Shown: in pieces, positions 53,858 to 64,000 of the stretch
How positions within the stretch are numbered: position 1 is the stretch's first letter
Layout of the letters: the number at the start of each line of letters is the position of its first letter
DNA from: Rhodanobacter sp.
GTDB lineage: Bacteria; Pseudomonadota; Gammaproteobacteria; Xanthomonadales; Rhodanobacteraceae
DNA length: 64,000 nt
Assembly: GCA_022730295.1 (NCBI GenBank)
Contig: DZCM01000002.1
Coordinates: forward strand, 1-64,000
Direction: 5' to 3'
Translations under genes and position numbers: made by a program
The notes under the pieces: generated by a model
The model's database searches: none
Seen by the model: only the letters and a program-made list of their open reading frames with translations
What the model was told of the DNA's origin: nothing

Positions 53858-54903
53858 CAGTGCCCCTTCTGGAGGATGTACTTGCGTACCGCCGCGTTGT
53901 GTTCAGCGAGCGTCGCGGAGAACTGATGCGTGCCATCGCCCTTGGCGACAAAATACAGCGCATCGCCAGCGGCCGGATGCAGCACGGCATCGATGGCAGC
54001 GCGGCTGGGCAGTGCAATAGGCGTGGGCGGCAGGCCATTGCGCGTGTAGGTGTTGTACGGGGTGTCGGTCATCAAATCCGACTTGTGGATCTTGCCCTGG
54101 TAAGCGGCGCCCATGCCGTAGATCACACTGGGATCGGTTTCCAGACGCATACCGATTTTCAGCCGGCGTTCGAACACGCCGGCAATTTCCGGCCGTTCCG
54201 ACGCCACGGCTGTCTCGCGTTCGACCAGCGACGCAAGGATCAACGCGGCATACGGCGTTTGCACCGCGATGGAGCGATCGCGACCCGGCCATTCCTTCGC
54301 AAGATAAGCGCGCATCGCGGTGCGCGAACGCGCCAGGATGTCCATGTCGGACATGCCCAGCACGTAGTCGTAGGTGTCGGGCATGAACACACCCTCTGGC
54401 GACAACCCCTTCTCGCCGAAGCTCGCCATCACCAGCTTGTCGGCGATCCCGGGCAATTCGTGCTTCAGCTTCGGAGCCTTCGCGAGCGCTGCGCGCACCT
54501 GCGCGAAAGTCCAACCGTCCACCAGCGTGACGTGGTGGTGCAACACCCTGCCCGCAGCCATGTCTTCCAGCAATGCCGTCGGCGTCATGCCCGGCGTCAG
54601 CGCGTATTCGCCCGCATGCAGCTTGTTGACTACGCCAAGCCGCCAGGCCAGCGCGCGCCAGAGCAGCGGCGGCGCATCGGTAAGCTTGTCGTCGCGCAAC
54701 TGGCGAACGATGCCCTTGAAGCCTTCACCTCTGGCGACCTCAAGGGTTTGGCCAGTCGCGTGCACCACGAGTGGCGTGTGCGTGAACTGGCGATAGCGCA
54801 TGCCGCCCCACACGATGGCAGCCACGATCAACAGTTCGATCACGCCGAACACAAGGCGCCGGAACCAGCGACGGCGCGGCTTGCCTGCCTTGCGCGCGCT
54901 CAT
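53857..54903 (-). CDS. mltG: endolytic transglycosylase MltG
   Basis: LASLVERETAVASERPEIAGVFERRLKIGMRLETDPSVIYGMG. Confidence 0.96.
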   Translation of the reverse strand: MSARKAGKPRRRWFRRLVFGVIELLIVAAIVWGGMRYRQFTHTPLVVHATGQTLEVARGEGFKGIVRQLRDDKLTDAPPLLWRALAWRLGVVNKLHAGEYALTPGMTPTALLEDMAAGRVLHHHVTLVDGWTFAQVRAALAKAPKLKHELPGIADKLVMASFGEKGLSPEGVFMPDTYDYVLGMSDMDILARSRTAMRAYLAKEWPGRDRSIAVQTPYAALILASLVERETAVASERPEIAGVFERRLKIGMRLETDPSVIYGMGAAYQGKIHKSDLMTDTPYNTYTRNGLPPTPIALPSRAAIDAVLHPAAGDALYFVAKGDGTHQFSATLAEHNAAVRKYILQKGH

Positions 54904-55739
54904 GCATCACCGCCCGGGAAGCCGAGCGTGCGCCACTGCGCTTGCGCCACACGGGACCAGCGCCCGGCCTGCAGTACGCGGCCATCCATTTCTCGCACCG
55001 GCAACACGCCACGCACGCTTGAACACAGGAACATTTCGTCAAACCGCATCAATGCTTCCTTCGAAATCGCCTGGACGCCGCAGCGTGGGAAGACATCCAG
55101 CAACGCTGCCCGCAACACGCCAGCGACACCGCAGCCGTCGAGCGCGGGCGTCAACAACACGCCGTCGAGCACACCGAATACGTTGGCCGCCGTCGCCGAA
55201 ACAAGGTAATCGTCCTGATCAAACAACAAGCCTTCGAGCACATCCGGTTCGATTGCATCGGGGCCCGTCCATTCCGCGCGCGCCAACACCTGTTCCAGCC
55301 GGTTCAGGTGCTTGATGCCCGCGAGCCGTGGTTGCGACGCCATGCGCAAGTTGCATGAGCGTACCCGGATTCCATCACGGTACCAATCCGCAGGGATCAC
55401 CGGCAAGGGGTGTGCGCTCACGATCCTCGTCGCATCCGTCCGCGCAGGCGGCGCGTAGCCGCGCTGACCGGGCCCGCGCGTCAGCGTGATCCGCACCACT
55501 GCATCAGCATCGCCATCCAGTACTTGCCCCGCTTCCGCGGCAAGCAAGGCAGGGTCAGGCTTCGGTATGCCGAGCCTCTCGCAACCGTCGCACAAGCGCT
55601 GCATGTGGCGGCTCCACAACGGCGCCACTTTTTGCACGTAGCGAATCGTCTCAAAAAGACCATCGCCGTACAGCAGGCCGCGATCAAGCGCCGACACCAC
55701 CGCACTGGCGTGGCCATTCACCAGCACGCGCACGTTCAA
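54900..55739 (-). CDS. pabC: aminodeoxychorismate lyase, TTG start overlapping pabB stop
   Basis: ALDRGLLYGDGLFETIRY; GIKHLNRLEQVLARAEW. Confidence 0.92.
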   Translation of the reverse strand: MNVRVLVNGHASAVVSALDRGLLYGDGLFETIRYVQKVAPLWSRHMQRLCDGCERLGIPKPDPALLAAEAGQVLDGDADAVVRITLTRGPGQRGYAPPARTDATRIVSAHPLPVIPADWYRDGIRVRSCNLRMASQPRLAGIKHLNRLEQVLARAEWTGPDAIEPDVLEGLLFDQDDYLVSATAANVFGVLDGVLLTPALDGCGVAGVLRAALLDVFPRCGVQAISKEALMRFDEMFLCSSVRGVLPVREMDGRVLQAGRWSRVAQAQWRTLGFPGGDA

Positions 55740-57148
55740 CCTTGTACTCCGAGCGCCCGCAACAGGCCACGCGCCTTGGCGCGGGTTTCCTCGAGTTCCT
55801 CCACTGCCACGGAATCGGCAACGATGCCGGCACCGGCGCGGAAAGTGACCGTCTCGCCGTCGATCTGCAGCGTGCGGATCAGGATGTTGAGGTCGCAATC
55901 GCCATCGCGATTGAGATAGCCAAGCGCACCGGTGTAGGCACCGCGCGGAACGCCCTCCAACTCGGCGATGATCTCCATGCAACGCACCTTGGGGCAGCCG
56001 GTGATCGTGCCGCCTGGAAACACCGCCGCGATCGCCTGTCCGGGCGTCACGTCTGCACGCAAGCGGCCACTCACGTTCGACACGATGTGATGCACGTGGG
56101 CGTAACTCTCGACCAGCATGCGCTCATCGACAACGACGCTGCCGGGAACGCAGACGCGGCCAAGGTCATTGCGTTCGAGGTCGATCAACATCACGTGCTC
56201 GGCACGCTCCTTGGGGTGCTCGATGAGTTCCCGGGTGCGTGCCGCATCGTCATCGCCGGGGACGCGTGGACGCGTACCGGCGATCGGCCGCGTTTGCGCG
56301 ACGCCACCACGGATTTCGAGCAGACGTTCGGGCGAAGAGCTCGCGATTGCCCAGCCGGGTTGCTGCAACACACCCGCAAACGGCGCGGGATTGGCGCTAC
56401 GCAGCGCAGCGTACAGGGCCGCGGGTTCGGCCGCCTGCGCGTAGCGCGCCCGCCATGCACGCGACAGGTTCACCTGGAAGGTATCCCCACGCTGCAGGTA
56501 TTCGTGGATGCGCGCGACACCATCGAGGAAATCCTGCGGATCGCTTTCGGAAATGTCTGGCGCCGCGTCAACACCACTCATTGGCTCAGGCGCCCGCTCC
56601 AGATCCCCGCGCATTGCATCCAGTGCTTCGGCGTGCCCGGCCTCAGCCACCAGCCACGTGCGCTGCGCGTGGCGATCGACCAGGATGGCCGCGGGGCAGC
56701 GCGCCGCGAGGGCAACCGGCGCCGCCGATGCTGGCGCGCGCGGCTGGCGCAGGGTTGGTTCGATCTCGCCGGCCAGTTCGTAACCGAGATACAACAGCCA
56801 GCCACCACGAAAGGGCAGATCCGATCCCGCGTGTGGGGCGCCTGCGCGTTCGGCGTGCCACGCGGAATCCAGCGCAGTCAGAAACCCGCCACCCAGCGCG
56901 TTCCCACGCAGGTCACAAACGCGACCGTCATCGTGCAAGGCGAACCCGCCCTGCGGAAATGCAAGCAGGATGTCCCAGCGTGCGTGCGCACCATGCGCGG
57001 CACTTTCGAGCAGGCAGGGATAACGCGCAGGCTGCGCGCGCGCAAGCGGCAACAGGTCGCGCGCACCGGCAAACTCGACACAACACAGGCCGCTACCCGC
57101 ACCGGGTGAACCAGTCGCGTGCAACGCCTGGGCCGCAGCACGGATCAC
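55736..57148 (-). CDS. pabB: aminodeoxychorismate synthase component I
   Basis: GDTFQVNLSRAWRARY...TRPIAGTRPRVPG...FPGGTITGCPKVRCMEII. Confidence 0.93.
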   Translation of the reverse strand: MIRAAAQALHATGSPGAGSGLCCVEFAGARDLLPLARAQPARYPCLLESAAHGAHARWDILLAFPQGGFALHDDGRVCDLRGNALGGGFLTALDSAWHAERAGAPHAGSDLPFRGGWLLYLGYELAGEIEPTLRQPRAPASAAPVALAARCPAAILVDRHAQRTWLVAEAGHAEALDAMRGDLERAPEPMSGVDAAPDISESDPQDFLDGVARIHEYLQRGDTFQVNLSRAWRARYAQAAEPAALYAALRSANPAPFAGVLQQPGWAIASSSPERLLEIRGGVAQTRPIAGTRPRVPGDDDAARTRELIEHPKERAEHVMLIDLERNDLGRVCVPGSVVVDERMLVESYAHVHHIVSNVSGRLRADVTPGQAIAAVFPGGTITGCPKVRCMEIIAELEGVPRGAYTGALGYLNRDGDCDLNILIRTLQIDGETVTFRAGAGIVADSVAVEELEETRAKARGLLRALGVQG

Positions 57149-57184
57149 GCGATTCAGCCCGGCCCGCGCGTCGGCACCGGCGGC

Positions 57185-58423
57185 TCAAACCCGCCGGAAC
57201 AGCAAGGTGCCGTTGGTGCCACCGAAGCCGAACGAGTTGGATATGGCAACAGCGATCTTGCCGTCACGCGCGACGTTGGGCACGAAATCGAGATCGCAAC
57301 CCTCGCCGGGCTCATCGAGGTTGATGGTCGGCGGCAACACGCCATCGCGCATCGCCAGCAAGCTGAAGATCGCTTCCACGCCACCGGCGGCACCCAGCAG
57401 GTGCCCGGTGGTCGACTTGGTGGAACTCATCGCAAGTTTGTACGCGTGCTCACCGAACACGCGCTTGGCGGCGTGCACTTCGCCCACGTCACCGAGCGGC
57501 GTGGACGTGCCGTGCGCGTTCACGTACTGCACCTCGGACGGATTCACGCCAGCGTCGCGCAGCGCGTTTTCCATGCAAAGTGCCGCACCTTCGCCACCCG
57601 CGCTGGGCGCGGTGATGTGGAAAGCGTCGTCGCTCATGCCAAAGCCCGCGACCTCGGCATAGATGTTCGCGCCGCGCGCCTTGGCGTGCTCATATTCCTC
57701 GAGCACCAGGATGCCGGCGCCATCGGACAACACGAAACCATCGCGGTCCTTGTCCCACGGCCGGCTGGCGCGGGTCGCGTCGTCGTTGCGCGTGGACATG
57801 GCCTTGGCTGAGCAGAACCCGCCGATTGCGGTCGGAGTCACCGTGAACTCGGCGCCACCGGTCACCATCACATCGGCGTCACCGTACTGGATCAAGCGCA
57901 TCGCGAGCCCGATGTTGTGGGTCGCGGTCGTGCAAGCGGTGACGCAGGCGATGTTGGGGCCTTTCAAACCGTGCATGATCGCGAGGTTGCCCGAGACCAT
58001 GTTGATGATCGAACCGGGCACGAAGAACGGCGAGATCTTGCGTGGGCCGCCCTCGTGGTAGGCAATGGCGGTGCGCTCGATGCTGCCGATGCCGCCAATG
58101 CCTGCGCCCACCGCGATGCCGATGCGGGTGGCGTTGGCTTCGCTGACCTCGATGGCCGAATCCTTCAGCGCATCGGTGCCCGCCGCAACCCCGTAATGGA
58201 TGAAGGTGTCCATCTTCTTGATGTCTTTCGGCGCGATGTATTGGGCCGGGTCGAAGCCTTTCACCTCGCCGGCGATGCGGGTCGGGAATGCGCTGGCATC
58301 GAAATGGGAAATCGGGCCGATACCGCTGACCCCGGCGATGACGTTCTTCCACGCTGTCGCCACGTCGTTGCCAACGGGCGAAATGATGCCCATGCCGGTG
58401 ACTACCACACGCCGCTTGTTCAT
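57185..58423 (-). CDS. fabF: beta-ketoacyl-ACP synthase II
   Basis: [33 protein letters not shown]. Confidence 0.97.
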   Translation of the reverse strand: MNKRRVVVTGMGIISPVGNDVATAWKNVIAGVSGIGPISHFDASAFPTRIAGEVKGFDPAQYIAPKDIKKMDTFIHYGVAAGTDALKDSAIEVSEANATRIGIAVGAGIGGIGSIERTAIAYHEGGPRKISPFFVPGSIINMVSGNLAIMHGLKGPNIACVTACTTATHNIGLAMRLIQYGDADVMVTGGAEFTVTPTAIGGFCSAKAMSTRNDDATRASRPWDKDRDGFVLSDGAGILVLEEYEHAKARGANIYAEVAGFGMSDDAFHITAPSAGGEGAALCMENALRDAGVNPSEVQYVNAHGTSTPLGDVGEVHAAKRVFGEHAYKLAMSSTKSTTGHLLGAAGGVEAIFSLLAMRDGVLPPTINLDEPGEGCDLDFVPNVARDGKIAVAISNSFGFGGTNGTLLFRRV

Positions 58424-58585
58424 GGAGACTCCGTAAATCAAGACTTGCCGAAAGTTGGCCGCACGTCAGCTTGGACAACTCGCGGCACTGCACACCCTGG
58501 ATTCCGGCAATCGTAACGCCCAGCCACGCCGTGGAGCACAATCGCGGCCGCCATACGCCCACGCATTGTCCGGACCCCATCAACG

Positions 58586-58616
58586 CGAAAGCTGCGCACG
58601 AAGGGCGCAGCTTTCG
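58586..58616. repeat. perfect 12-bp stem hairpin in the acpP-fabF intergenic region
   Basis: CGAAAGCTGCGC-ACGAAGG-GCGCAGCTTTCG. Confidence 0.85.
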
Positions 58617-58664
58617 GGTTGCCGCATGGCTCTGCGCCGCCGCAAGGCATGCGCCAAACCGTGA

Positions 58665-58904
58665 TCAGGACTTCACGTGGGCCTTGATGTAATCCACCGC
58701 CTGCTGCACGGTGGTGATCTTCTCGGCGTCCTCGTCGGGGATTTCGGTTTCGAATTCCTCTTCGAGCGCCATCACCAGTTCCACGGTATCCAGCGAATCC
58801 GCGCCCAGATCGTCGACGAACGAGGCGTTCGGAGTGACGTCCTCTTCCTTGACCCCCAGCTGGTCCACAACGATCTTCTTGACGCGTTCTTCGATGCTGC
58901 TCAT
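58665..58904 (-). CDS. acpP: acyl carrier protein
   Basis: [51 protein letters not shown]. Confidence 0.98.
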   Translation of the reverse strand: MSSIEERVKKIVVDQLGVKEEDVTPNASFVDDLGADSLDTVELVMALEEEFETEIPDEDAEKITTVQQAVDYIKAHVKS

Positions 58905-59231
58905 GAGACAGTGCCTCCCGGAAATATAGTGTTCGAGGTTGGGCGACGCCCTTCCCCACTTCCCCGCACGACCACATTGGCCACGCGGTACAAATTCAGC
59001 AGGCCCGGCCAGGACCCTCAGGCCGGATGTGCCACCAACCAAACAGGGCCAGCGACGACACGAAAGACGCCATAGTACCCGGTTCCGGACGTCATATCGA
59101 GTGCGGTCATCACTGATCGCCGCACCGTCAACCTATCCAAAAATACCGCCAACATCAACCACAGGTGGAGACCACCGTGGCCTTCCACGTCCTGACTTTT
59201 CACAACAGCAGCTTCGAATGAAACGTCACGA

Positions 59232-59975
59232 TCAACTCATGTACATCCCGCCATTCACATGCAGCGTCTCGCCAGTGATGTAATTCGCCGCCGGAGAGGC
59301 CAGGAATGCCACCGCCCGGGCAATGTCGACAGGTTCGCCGAGGCGGCCGAGTGCGATGCCGGTTTCCAGGGCCTTGCGCTGCTCGTCGTTGAGCGAGCGG
59401 GTCATGTCGGTGTCGATGAACCCCGGCGCCACCACATTGACGGTGATACCGCGCGACCCGATTTCGCGCGCCAGCGACTTCGAGAACGCGATGATCCCAG
59501 CCTTGGCGGCGGCGTAATTGGTTTGCCCCGGATTGCCGGTGACACCGACCACCGAAGCGATGTTGATGATGCGGCCGTGGCGGGCCTTCATCATCGTGCG
59601 CAGCACGGCCTTGGATGTGCGATAGACCGACGTCAGATTGGTGTCGAGGATGGCCTGCCAATCCGCGTCCTTCATGCGCAGCAGCAATTGGTCGCGGGTG
59701 ATGCCGGCGTTGTTGACGAGGATCGACAGCTTGCCGTGATCCTTGACGATTCCGTCAATCAGGGTTTCCACCGCAGCGCCGCCGGTGACGTCGAGTACGC
59801 GGCCTTCGCCAGCGTGCGCGGCAAGCCGCTCGCCGATCGCCTGCGCACCCGCCGTACTGGTCGCGGTACCGATGACTTTCGCACCCTGCGCCGCCAATTC
59901 ATCCGCGATCGCGGCCCCGATGCCGCGCGAGGCACCGGTCACCAGCGCGATTTCACCTTGCAAGACACCACTCAT
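59232..59975 (-). CDS. fabG: 3-oxoacyl-ACP reductase
   Basis: ALVTGASRGIGAAIADELAAQGA; NYAAAKAGIIAFSKSLARE. Confidence 0.96.
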   Translation of the reverse strand: MSGVLQGEIALVTGASRGIGAAIADELAAQGAKVIGTATSTAGAQAIGERLAAHAGEGRVLDVTGGAAVETLIDGIVKDHGKLSILVNNAGITRDQLLLRMKDADWQAILDTNLTSVYRTSKAVLRTMMKARHGRIINIASVVGVTGNPGQTNYAAAKAGIIAFSKSLAREIGSRGITVNVVAPGFIDTDMTRSLNDEQRKALETGIALGRLGEPVDIARAVAFLASPAANYITGETLHVNGGMYMS

Positions 59976-60003
59976 CCGATCGCCTCCAAAAAGCATTGCC
60001 ACC

Positions 60004-60070
60004 GATCAACACGGACATTCACGGATTAGTCTTCCGATCCGTGTGCATCCGTGCAAATCCGTGGTAAAAA
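60004..60070. repeat. ATCCGTG-rich inverted-repeat element between fabD and fabG, probable dispersed repeat
   Basis: GATCAACACGGACATTCACGGATTAGTCTTCCGATCCGTGTGCATCCGTGCAAATCCGTGGT; three ATCCGTG copies plus inverted copies. Confidence 0.55.
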
Positions 60071-60074
60071 ATCC

Positions 60075-61028
60075 TCAGAATTCGCCCGCCAGCGCAGCGC
60101 GCAATTCCGCGGGCGTACCCAACGCGCGCGTCTCCAGCGACTTGTCGACGCGCTTGCACAGGCCGGTCAGTACCTTGCCAGGGCCGCATTCGAACATTCG
60201 CGCAGCACCATTGGCAACCAGCGAACGCACACTGTCGGACCACAGCACCGGCATGTACAGCTGGCGTTCCAGTGCAGCGCGGATGAATTCGATGCCGGCA
60301 TGCGCCTTGGCATCGGCGTTCTGCAGCACCGGAATGGCCGGTACCTGCCACGGCAATTCCGCCATCTTCGTCGCAAGTTGCTGCGCAGCTTCACGCATCA
60401 GCGGAGTGTGCGAGGGCACCGACACGGGCAACTTGATGACCTTGCGCACGCCCAACTCGCCCAGGCGCTGCACCGCGCGATCAACCGCGCCGGCGTGGCC
60501 CGCGATCACCAACTGACCCGGACTGTTGTAGTTGACGGGCGTGACGATTTCGGTGTCGGATACTTCCTTGCAGACGTCCTGGATCAGCTCGTCTTCGGCG
60601 CCCAGCACCGCCGCCATCGAACCGGTTCCCGCAGGCACCGCGGCCTGCATCAGGCGTCCACGTTCGGCCACCAATGCCGCCGCTTCCTTCAATGGCAACG
60701 CACCGGCGCAAACCAGCGCTGAATACTCGCCAAGGCTGTGCCCGGCGAGTTGCGCAGGCAACGGGCCACCCTGCGCCAACCACGTGCGCCAGACCGCGAC
60801 GCTCGCGGCCAGCAAAGCCGGCTGGGTATTTTCGGTGCGACCGAGATCGGCCTCGGGACCATTTTGCGACAATTCCCACAGGTCGAACCCGGCACCCTCG
60901 GAAGCCTCGTCGAAAGTCTGGCGAACCTCCGAAAATTCAGCACCGAGGTCGGCCAGCATCCCGACCGACTGCGAGCCCTGGCCTGGGAAGACGAAGGCAA
61001 GGTTCGAAACCGGTGTTTGATTGGTCAT
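60075..61028 (-). CDS. fabD: ACP S-malonyltransferase
   Basis: LAFVFPGQGSQSVGMLADLG; LAGHSLGEYSALVCAGAL. Confidence 0.97.
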   Translation of the reverse strand: MTNQTPVSNLAFVFPGQGSQSVGMLADLGAEFSEVRQTFDEASEGAGFDLWELSQNGPEADLGRTENTQPALLAASVAVWRTWLAQGGPLPAQLAGHSLGEYSALVCAGALPLKEAAALVAERGRLMQAAVPAGTGSMAAVLGAEDELIQDVCKEVSDTEIVTPVNYNSPGQLVIAGHAGAVDRAVQRLGELGVRKVIKLPVSVPSHTPLMREAAQQLATKMAELPWQVPAIPVLQNADAKAHAGIEFIRAALERQLYMPVLWSDSVRSLVANGAARMFECGPGKVLTGLCKRVDKSLETRALGTPAELRAALAGEF

Positions 61029-61122
61029 GGTTGATGTCGCGTGTGCAATGGGATTCAGACGCGGGATGCCGGGGCGCAAGACCGCAGATTTGCAAGCCAG
61101 CGACCCGCCACGTCTTCCGTTC

Positions 61123-62091
61123 TCAGTATCTGACGAGCGCGGACGCCCAGGTAAACCCGCCGCCGAAGGCTTCCAGCAACAGGTTCTGGCCGCGCTGGAT
61201 CCTGCCCGAGCGCACCGCGGCATCCAGGGCCAGCGGCACCGAACCGGACGAAGTATTGGCGTGCTTGTCGACGGTGACGATCACGCGGTCCATCGACATT
61301 TTCAGCCGCTTGGCGGTGGCCTCGATGATGCGCAGGTTGGCCTGGTGCGGAATCAGCCAGTCGACTTCGGATTCCTGCATCCCTGCGGCGGCCAGAGTTT
61401 CGCCCACCAGCGCATCGAAGGTCTTGACGGCAAACTTGAAAACTTCACGACCCTTCATGGTGATGCGCACGCCGTGGTTTTTTTCGTCCTTGAACCCAAC
61501 GGACACACCCACCGGGTTGTACAAGAGATCCTTGTAGCCGCCGTCGGCGTGCAGGCAGGTGGCAAGGATGCCGGGCTCGCCGGAAGCTTCCAGCACCACC
61601 GCGCCAGCACCGTCCCCGAACAATACGCAGGTTTCGCGTTCGCTCCAGTCGACCATGCGAGTCAAGGTCTCTGCGCCCACGACCAGCGCCTTCTTCGACT
61701 GGCCGGCGCGGATGAAGTTGTTGGCAACGCCAAGCGCGTAGACGAAGCCCGAGCACGCTGCGTTGACATCGAACGCCGTGCAGCCGTTGGCGCCGAGCCG
61801 ATGCTGGATCAGGCATGCGGTGGACGGAAAGATGAGGTCGGGAGTGGTGGTGCCGAGCACCAGCAGGTCGATCTCGGACGCCTTGACGCCGGCGTCCGCC
61901 AAGGCTTGCTGGGCGGCGCGAAACGACAGGTCGCCCGTGGTCTCGCCGTCTGCGGCAATCCGCCGCTCGCGGATGCCGGTGCGGGTACGGATCCACTCGT
62001 CGCTGGTATCGACGATCTTTTCGAGATCGGCGTTGGTGACGACGCGATCAGGCAGCGCGCTGCCGGTGGCAAGGATGCGGGCGTAAGTCAA
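61123..62091 (-). CDS. fabH: beta-ketoacyl-ACP synthase III
   Basis: [56 protein letters not shown]. Confidence 0.97.
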   Translation of the reverse strand: MTYARILATGSALPDRVVTNADLEKIVDTSDEWIRTRTGIRERRIAADGETTGDLSFRAAQQALADAGVKASEIDLLVLGTTTPDLIFPSTACLIQHRLGANGCTAFDVNAACSGFVYALGVANNFIRAGQSKKALVVGAETLTRMVDWSERETCVLFGDGAGAVVLEASGEPGILATCLHADGGYKDLLYNPVGVSVGFKDEKNHGVRITMKGREVFKFAVKTFDALVGETLAAAGMQESEVDWLIPHQANLRIIEATAKRLKMSMDRVIVTVDKHANTSSGSVPLALDAAVRSGRIQRGQNLLLEAFGGGFTWASALVRY

Positions 62092-62123
62092 AATGCGATT
62101 CCCCTGTCAAACATTTCGCGCAC

Positions 62124-62153
62124 AAAAAAACGCGCCGGCGCCGGAAGGCGCCG
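62124..62153 (-). terminator. terminator-like hairpin plus T7 between rpmF and fabH
   Basis: Minus strand CGGCGCC-TTCC-GGCGCCG-GCGCG-TTTTTTT; 5-nt spacer before the T-run. Confidence 0.6.
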
Positions 62154-62185
62154 TGCGTCGATGTGCAACACCGTACCCAAGGACC

Positions 62186-62380
62186 TCAGTCCTCGTCGAC
62201 GGCCGCCTGCTTGTCCTCGATCACCTTGCGGCCACGGTAGTAACCGTCCTTGGTGATGTGGTGGCGGCGGTGGATCTCGCCCGACGTCGGGTCGGTGGCG
62301 AGTTGCACCTGGTTCAGTGCGTCGTGCGCACGACGCATGCCACGGCGGGACGGGGATTTGCGGCTCTTGGCAACGGCCAT
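62186..62380 (-). CDS. rpmF: 50S ribosomal protein L32
   Basis: [22 protein letters not shown]...[14 protein letters not shown]. Confidence 0.97.
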   Translation of the reverse strand: MAVAKSRKSPSRRGMRRAHDALNQVQLATDPTSGEIHRRHHITKDGYYRGRKVIEDKQAAVDED

Positions 62381-62401
62381 GATGGCTCTCCAGAAAGTAT
62401 T

Positions 62402-62941
62402 TCAACGTTGTTTTTCGCGGGCTTGCAGCAAGTTCCGCAGATCCGCGAACGGATGCGTCACCGCTTCGTCCCGCTCCGCCTCCGGCGGTTCATCACCGGG
62501 CGCGTTCCATTCGCCCTGCAGAGTCTCGCTACCGGGCTTCATCGGCACCAGCGGCAAAACCAGAATCAACTCGTCCTCGATCACGCGCCGTGGCGACAAC
62601 CTGCCGCCCTCCAACAACAGCGGCTCGCAATCACCGGGCAGCGCATCCGCGTCCTGCTCGTCAGCCAGCAACCCGAGCCGGGTGTCGACTTCAGCCAGAA
62701 ACACGAACGTGTTGAGGCTGCGCTGGCATTCCAGCGTCAACCCCGCCCGCAACCGGACGTGCAACTGCGGCCCGGCTAGCTGGCCACGTTCAAAGTCGAG
62801 CCGGTAGGCAACCTCGCCATGATCATCCGCCAAGGCTGCCGCCAGCCGCGGCAACTCCGCGACCGGCAGGACACCTTCGAACGATCGCCGCCCGGCCACC
62901 ATGCGTTCGGCGTCCACACTCACTGGCAGGGACGCGGACAT
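62402..62941 (-). CDS. YceD/DUF177 family protein
   Basis: LTLECQRSLNTFVFLAEVDTRLGLL...FADLRNLLQAREKQR; upstream of rpmF. Confidence 0.88.
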   Translation of the reverse strand: MSASLPVSVDAERMVAGRRSFEGVLPVAELPRLAAALADDHGEVAYRLDFERGQLAGPQLHVRLRAGLTLECQRSLNTFVFLAEVDTRLGLLADEQDADALPGDCEPLLLEGGRLSPRRVIEDELILVLPLVPMKPGSETLQGEWNAPGDEPPEAERDEAVTHPFADLRNLLQAREKQR

Positions 62942-63026
62942 AAGCGGGGAATGCTAAATTCCGCACTGCACAAAGTCAACCGGTGTGTAGCCGGCAAGCA
63001 GTATTCCCGGTTGGCCCGTATCATGC

Positions 63027-63524
63027 TTGCCTTCCCCGGCAACGCTACCGTTTGGCCCGAATTTGACTTCCCTGCCAGCCACCCTGCTCGCCGTCGTCCT
63101 GCCCGCCGTGGTGGCGGTGGTCGCCTGTACGTTGATTGTCTGGCTGTTGGTGCGCCAGATGCGCCACCAGCGTGCGCTGCGCACACTGTATCTGGAAGCC
63201 GACGGGCTGGAACACGACCTCAAGGAATGCCGCACCCGGCTGGCCCGCGCGCACGCCTCGATGTCGATGGGCCCCAGCCAGCCTGCCGCCGGCGAAACCG
63301 ACGCCCGCCACGCCATCGACGCGGCCTTGCGCGAATTGCTGGCCCACCGGTTGTGGCTGCGCGACGAGGCCGAGAATGCCAACCAGCGTGCCCTCGACGC
63401 CGCGGTCCGCGCCATCGGCAAGGCGCGCGGCGCCCTCGGCCAGCAACTCGGCGAGCTCGATTCGGCCCAGCGCGCGCTGGAGTCCGCCGTGCGCGAGAAG
63501 ATCGAGGACCTGTCCCAGCGATGA
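63027..63524 (+). CDS. single-TM coiled-coil hypothetical protein
   Basis: N-terminal hydrophobic helix then long helical region; start uncertain (TTG 63063 possible). Confidence 0.55.
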   Translation: MPSPATLPFGPNLTSLPATLLAVVLPAVVAVVACTLIVWLLVRQMRHQRALRTLYLEADGLEHDLKECRTRLARAHASMSMGPSQPAAGETDARHAIDAALRELLAHRLWLRDEAENANQRALDAAVRAIGKARGALGQQLGELDSAQRALESAVREKIEDLSQR

Positions 63525-64000
63525 GTCCGCCTCGCATCGTGCTCGCTTCGACTTCACGCTACCGGGCCGGATTGCTGCGGCGCGTGCTCGATGATTTCGA
63601 GCAAATCGCACCGGATGTCGACGAACCAGAGCTGCCGGGCGAGCCCCCCGCCGACCGGGCAGGACGCCTCGCCGCGCACAAGGCCGAGGCCGTCGCAAGC
63701 CGCTTGCATGACGCGCTGGTGATCGGCTCGGACCAGGTCGCCGCACTCAGGAATGCTGTGCTGCACAAACCGGGCAAAGTCGAGCAATCACGCGAACAAC
63801 TGCGTGCAAGCAGCGGAAATATAGTTGATTTCTACACAGGAATCTGCGTGATCGACACGCGCACCGGGCGCCGGGAATCCGCGCTCGACCACACCCGGGT
63901 GATGTTTCGGAAGCTCGCGGATGCTGAAATCAACCGCTACCTCGCGCGCGAAAATCCGCTCGATTGCGCCGGCAGTTTCAAGTCCGAGGGTGCCGGCATC
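63521..64000 (+). CDS. Maf family nucleotide pyrophosphatase, truncated at window end
   Basis: MSPPRIVLASTSRYRAGLLRRV...VIGSDQV...FYTGICVID. Confidence 0.9.
   Translation, partial: MSPPRIVLASTSRYRAGLLRRVLDDFEQIAPDVDEPELPGEPPADRAGRLAAHKAEAVASRLHDALVIGSDQVAALRNAVLHKPGKVEQSREQLRASSGNIVDFYTGICVIDTRTGRRESALDHTRVMFRKLADAEINRYLARENPLDCAGSFKSEGAGI

Noticed and set aside
53860-55209. 449-aa plus-strand ORF
   Set aside because: Antisense shadow of mltG/pabC
55742-57109. 455-aa plus-strand ORF
   Set aside because: Antisense shadow of pabB

Overview
GC-rich (about 65%) chromosomal window from a gammaproteobacterium, most consistent with Xanthomonadales/Rhodanobacteraceae. The supporting traits are an arginine pathway using N-acetylornithine carbamoyltransferase plus a fused NAGS-kinase, the rpmF-fabHDG-acpP-fabF order, and a TrpR-like gene heading the his operon. 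Most of the window is dense core metabolism in translationally coupled operons: leucine/isovalerate catabolism, FTR1 iron uptake, MacB-like permeases, methionine salvage plus a C13 (legumain-like) peptidase and a sugar-kinase/nucleotidyltransferase pair, the complete his operon, hisS plus a HAL-family ammonia-lyase, HIT-recR-ybaB-dnaX, arginine biosynthesis, cysS-sufE, a lipid-metabolism cluster, holB-tmk-mltG-pabC-pabB, and fatty-acid synthesis. There are tRNA-Pro(CGG) and tRNA-Leu(CAG) genes and two IS remnants; I saw no CRISPR array and no prophage. The signals most worth following are: (1) a three-segment attenuator architecture with an Arg-rich leader ORF upstream of the acetylornithine carbamoyltransferase operon; (2) a perfect 24-bp TrpR-operator-like palindrome at the inferred start site of the his operon, which begins with a TrpR-family gene; (3) a textbook sigma-54 promoter with a 14-bp palindromic upstream site before two orphan MacB-type permeases; (4) a double-hairpin REP-like element inserted in frame inside argE; (5) a six-gene overlapping operon joining methionine salvage to a C13 peptidase and sugar-activation enzymes; (6) an enlarged ammonia-lyase coupled to hisS. 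All homology calls come from reading the translations; no database search was run.
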